In this document: one piece after another, positions 63,885-64,000 of the stretch
Layout: each line of letters begins with the position of its first letter
Numbering within the stretch: the stretch's first letter is position 1
Assembly: GCA_050288105.1 (NCBI GenBank)
Contig: JBNKDE010000009.1
Location: forward strand, 62,001-126,000
Direction: 5' to 3'
Length of the DNA: 64,000 nucleotides
Source of the DNA: JACNJF01 sp050288105
GTDB lineage: Bacteria > Pseudomonadota > Gammaproteobacteria > GCA-001735895
The notes under the pieces: model-generated
What the model saw: the letters and a program-made list of their open reading frames with translations, nothing else
Told to the model about the DNA's origin: nothing
Databases searched by the model: none
Made by a program: the position numbers and the translations under genes

Positions 63885-64000
63885 CTACTTACGTTTTTCC
63901 AGCATATTATGGATGATCGGAGTCAGGATGATCTCCATCGCCAGACCCATCTTGCCGCCGGGTACCACAATCGTGTTACGACGAGACATAAATGAGTCAT
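63885..64000 (-). CDS. Phosphoribulokinase-like, C-terminal end (partial)
   Basis: Minus strand from the window edge to TAG at 63885. The last 38 residues include SRRNTIVVPGGKMGLAMEII and then LTPIIHNMLEKRK, which match the C-terminus of phosphoribulokinase (PRK/PrkB). The reaction is phosphorylation of ribulose 5-phosphate. In gammaproteobacteria without RuBisCO, PRK-like proteins of unknown role are common; RuBisCO cannot be judged here. The rest lies outside the window. Confidence 0.8.
   Translation of the reverse strand, partial: DSFMSRRNTIVVPGGKMGLAMEIILTPIIHNMLEKRK

Noticed and set aside
1..64000. CRISPR arrays, rRNA, riboswitches, complete insertion sequences, integrases
   Set aside because: No regular spacer-repeat array, rRNA core, known riboswitch consensus, intact transposase or integrase was found by reading both strands.

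Overview
The window is bacterial chromosome, most likely from a marine or brackish gammaproteobacterium of the Oceanospirillales/Pseudomonadales type. This is judged from gene content and order: a choline-to-betaine operon fused to a choline ABC transporter, a nudE/yrfG pair, a priA-argS-SPOR cluster, hemH, a HutZ-type heme protein, DUF2333 and a phosphoribulokinase-like gene. No phage, integron, CRISPR array or complete insertion sequence was found. Only small decayed mobile or duplicated fragments are visible.

Layout. 1-9.8 kb: scattered single genes (MFS transporter, DUF2061, a DUF6602 protein with a long acidic tail, a globin sensor, a small cytochrome c, a peroxiredoxin, a hybrid histidine kinase, a HutZ-like heme protein, a DUF1631-like module). 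10.1-17.1 kb: betI-betB-betA-choX-choW-choV, preceded by a perfect 20-bp palindrome (BetI operator) and closed by a strong terminator; it imports choline and oxidises it to glycine betaine. 17.1-35.5 kb: accessory region with lipoproteins and repeat proteins, a DUF2852/TetR divergent pair with two matching operators, a FecR-SPOR protein with three copies of one module, a PhnD-like binding protein next to a chemoreceptor, a six-repeat surface lipoprotein and a spondin-domain protein. It also holds three relics: a frameshifted paralogue of a small YopX-like gene, a truncated REP-type transposase and an orphan signal-peptide stub. 35.7 kb: tRNA-Phe with a short copy of its T-arm downstream.

35.9-64 kb is mostly conserved housekeeping: radical SAM AmrS, nudE, yrfG, a racemase, mscS, slyD, an HDOD regulator, a HIT protein, mutY, asmA, DUF2333, SPOR protein, argS, priA, hemH, a second betaine-type ABC transporter (ATPase, permease, binding protein), an OsmC-like protein, tatD-type hydrolase, a beta-propeller protein and the 3' end of a phosphoribulokinase-like gene.

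Most unusual items: (1) an orphan gene at 50071-51624 that joins a TssB-like and a truncated TssC-like type VI sheath domain in one polypeptide, with no other secretion genes in the window; (2) an AT-rich gap between priA and hemH with two perfect inverted DnaA boxes; (3) the YopX-like gene and its broken paralogue, which share a conserved 30-bp leader 8 kb apart; (4) the triplicated FecR-SPOR gene. Start codons were moved inward from the longest open frame wherever a ribosome-binding site or family alignment from memory supported it. No database search was possible, so family names rest on recognised motifs.
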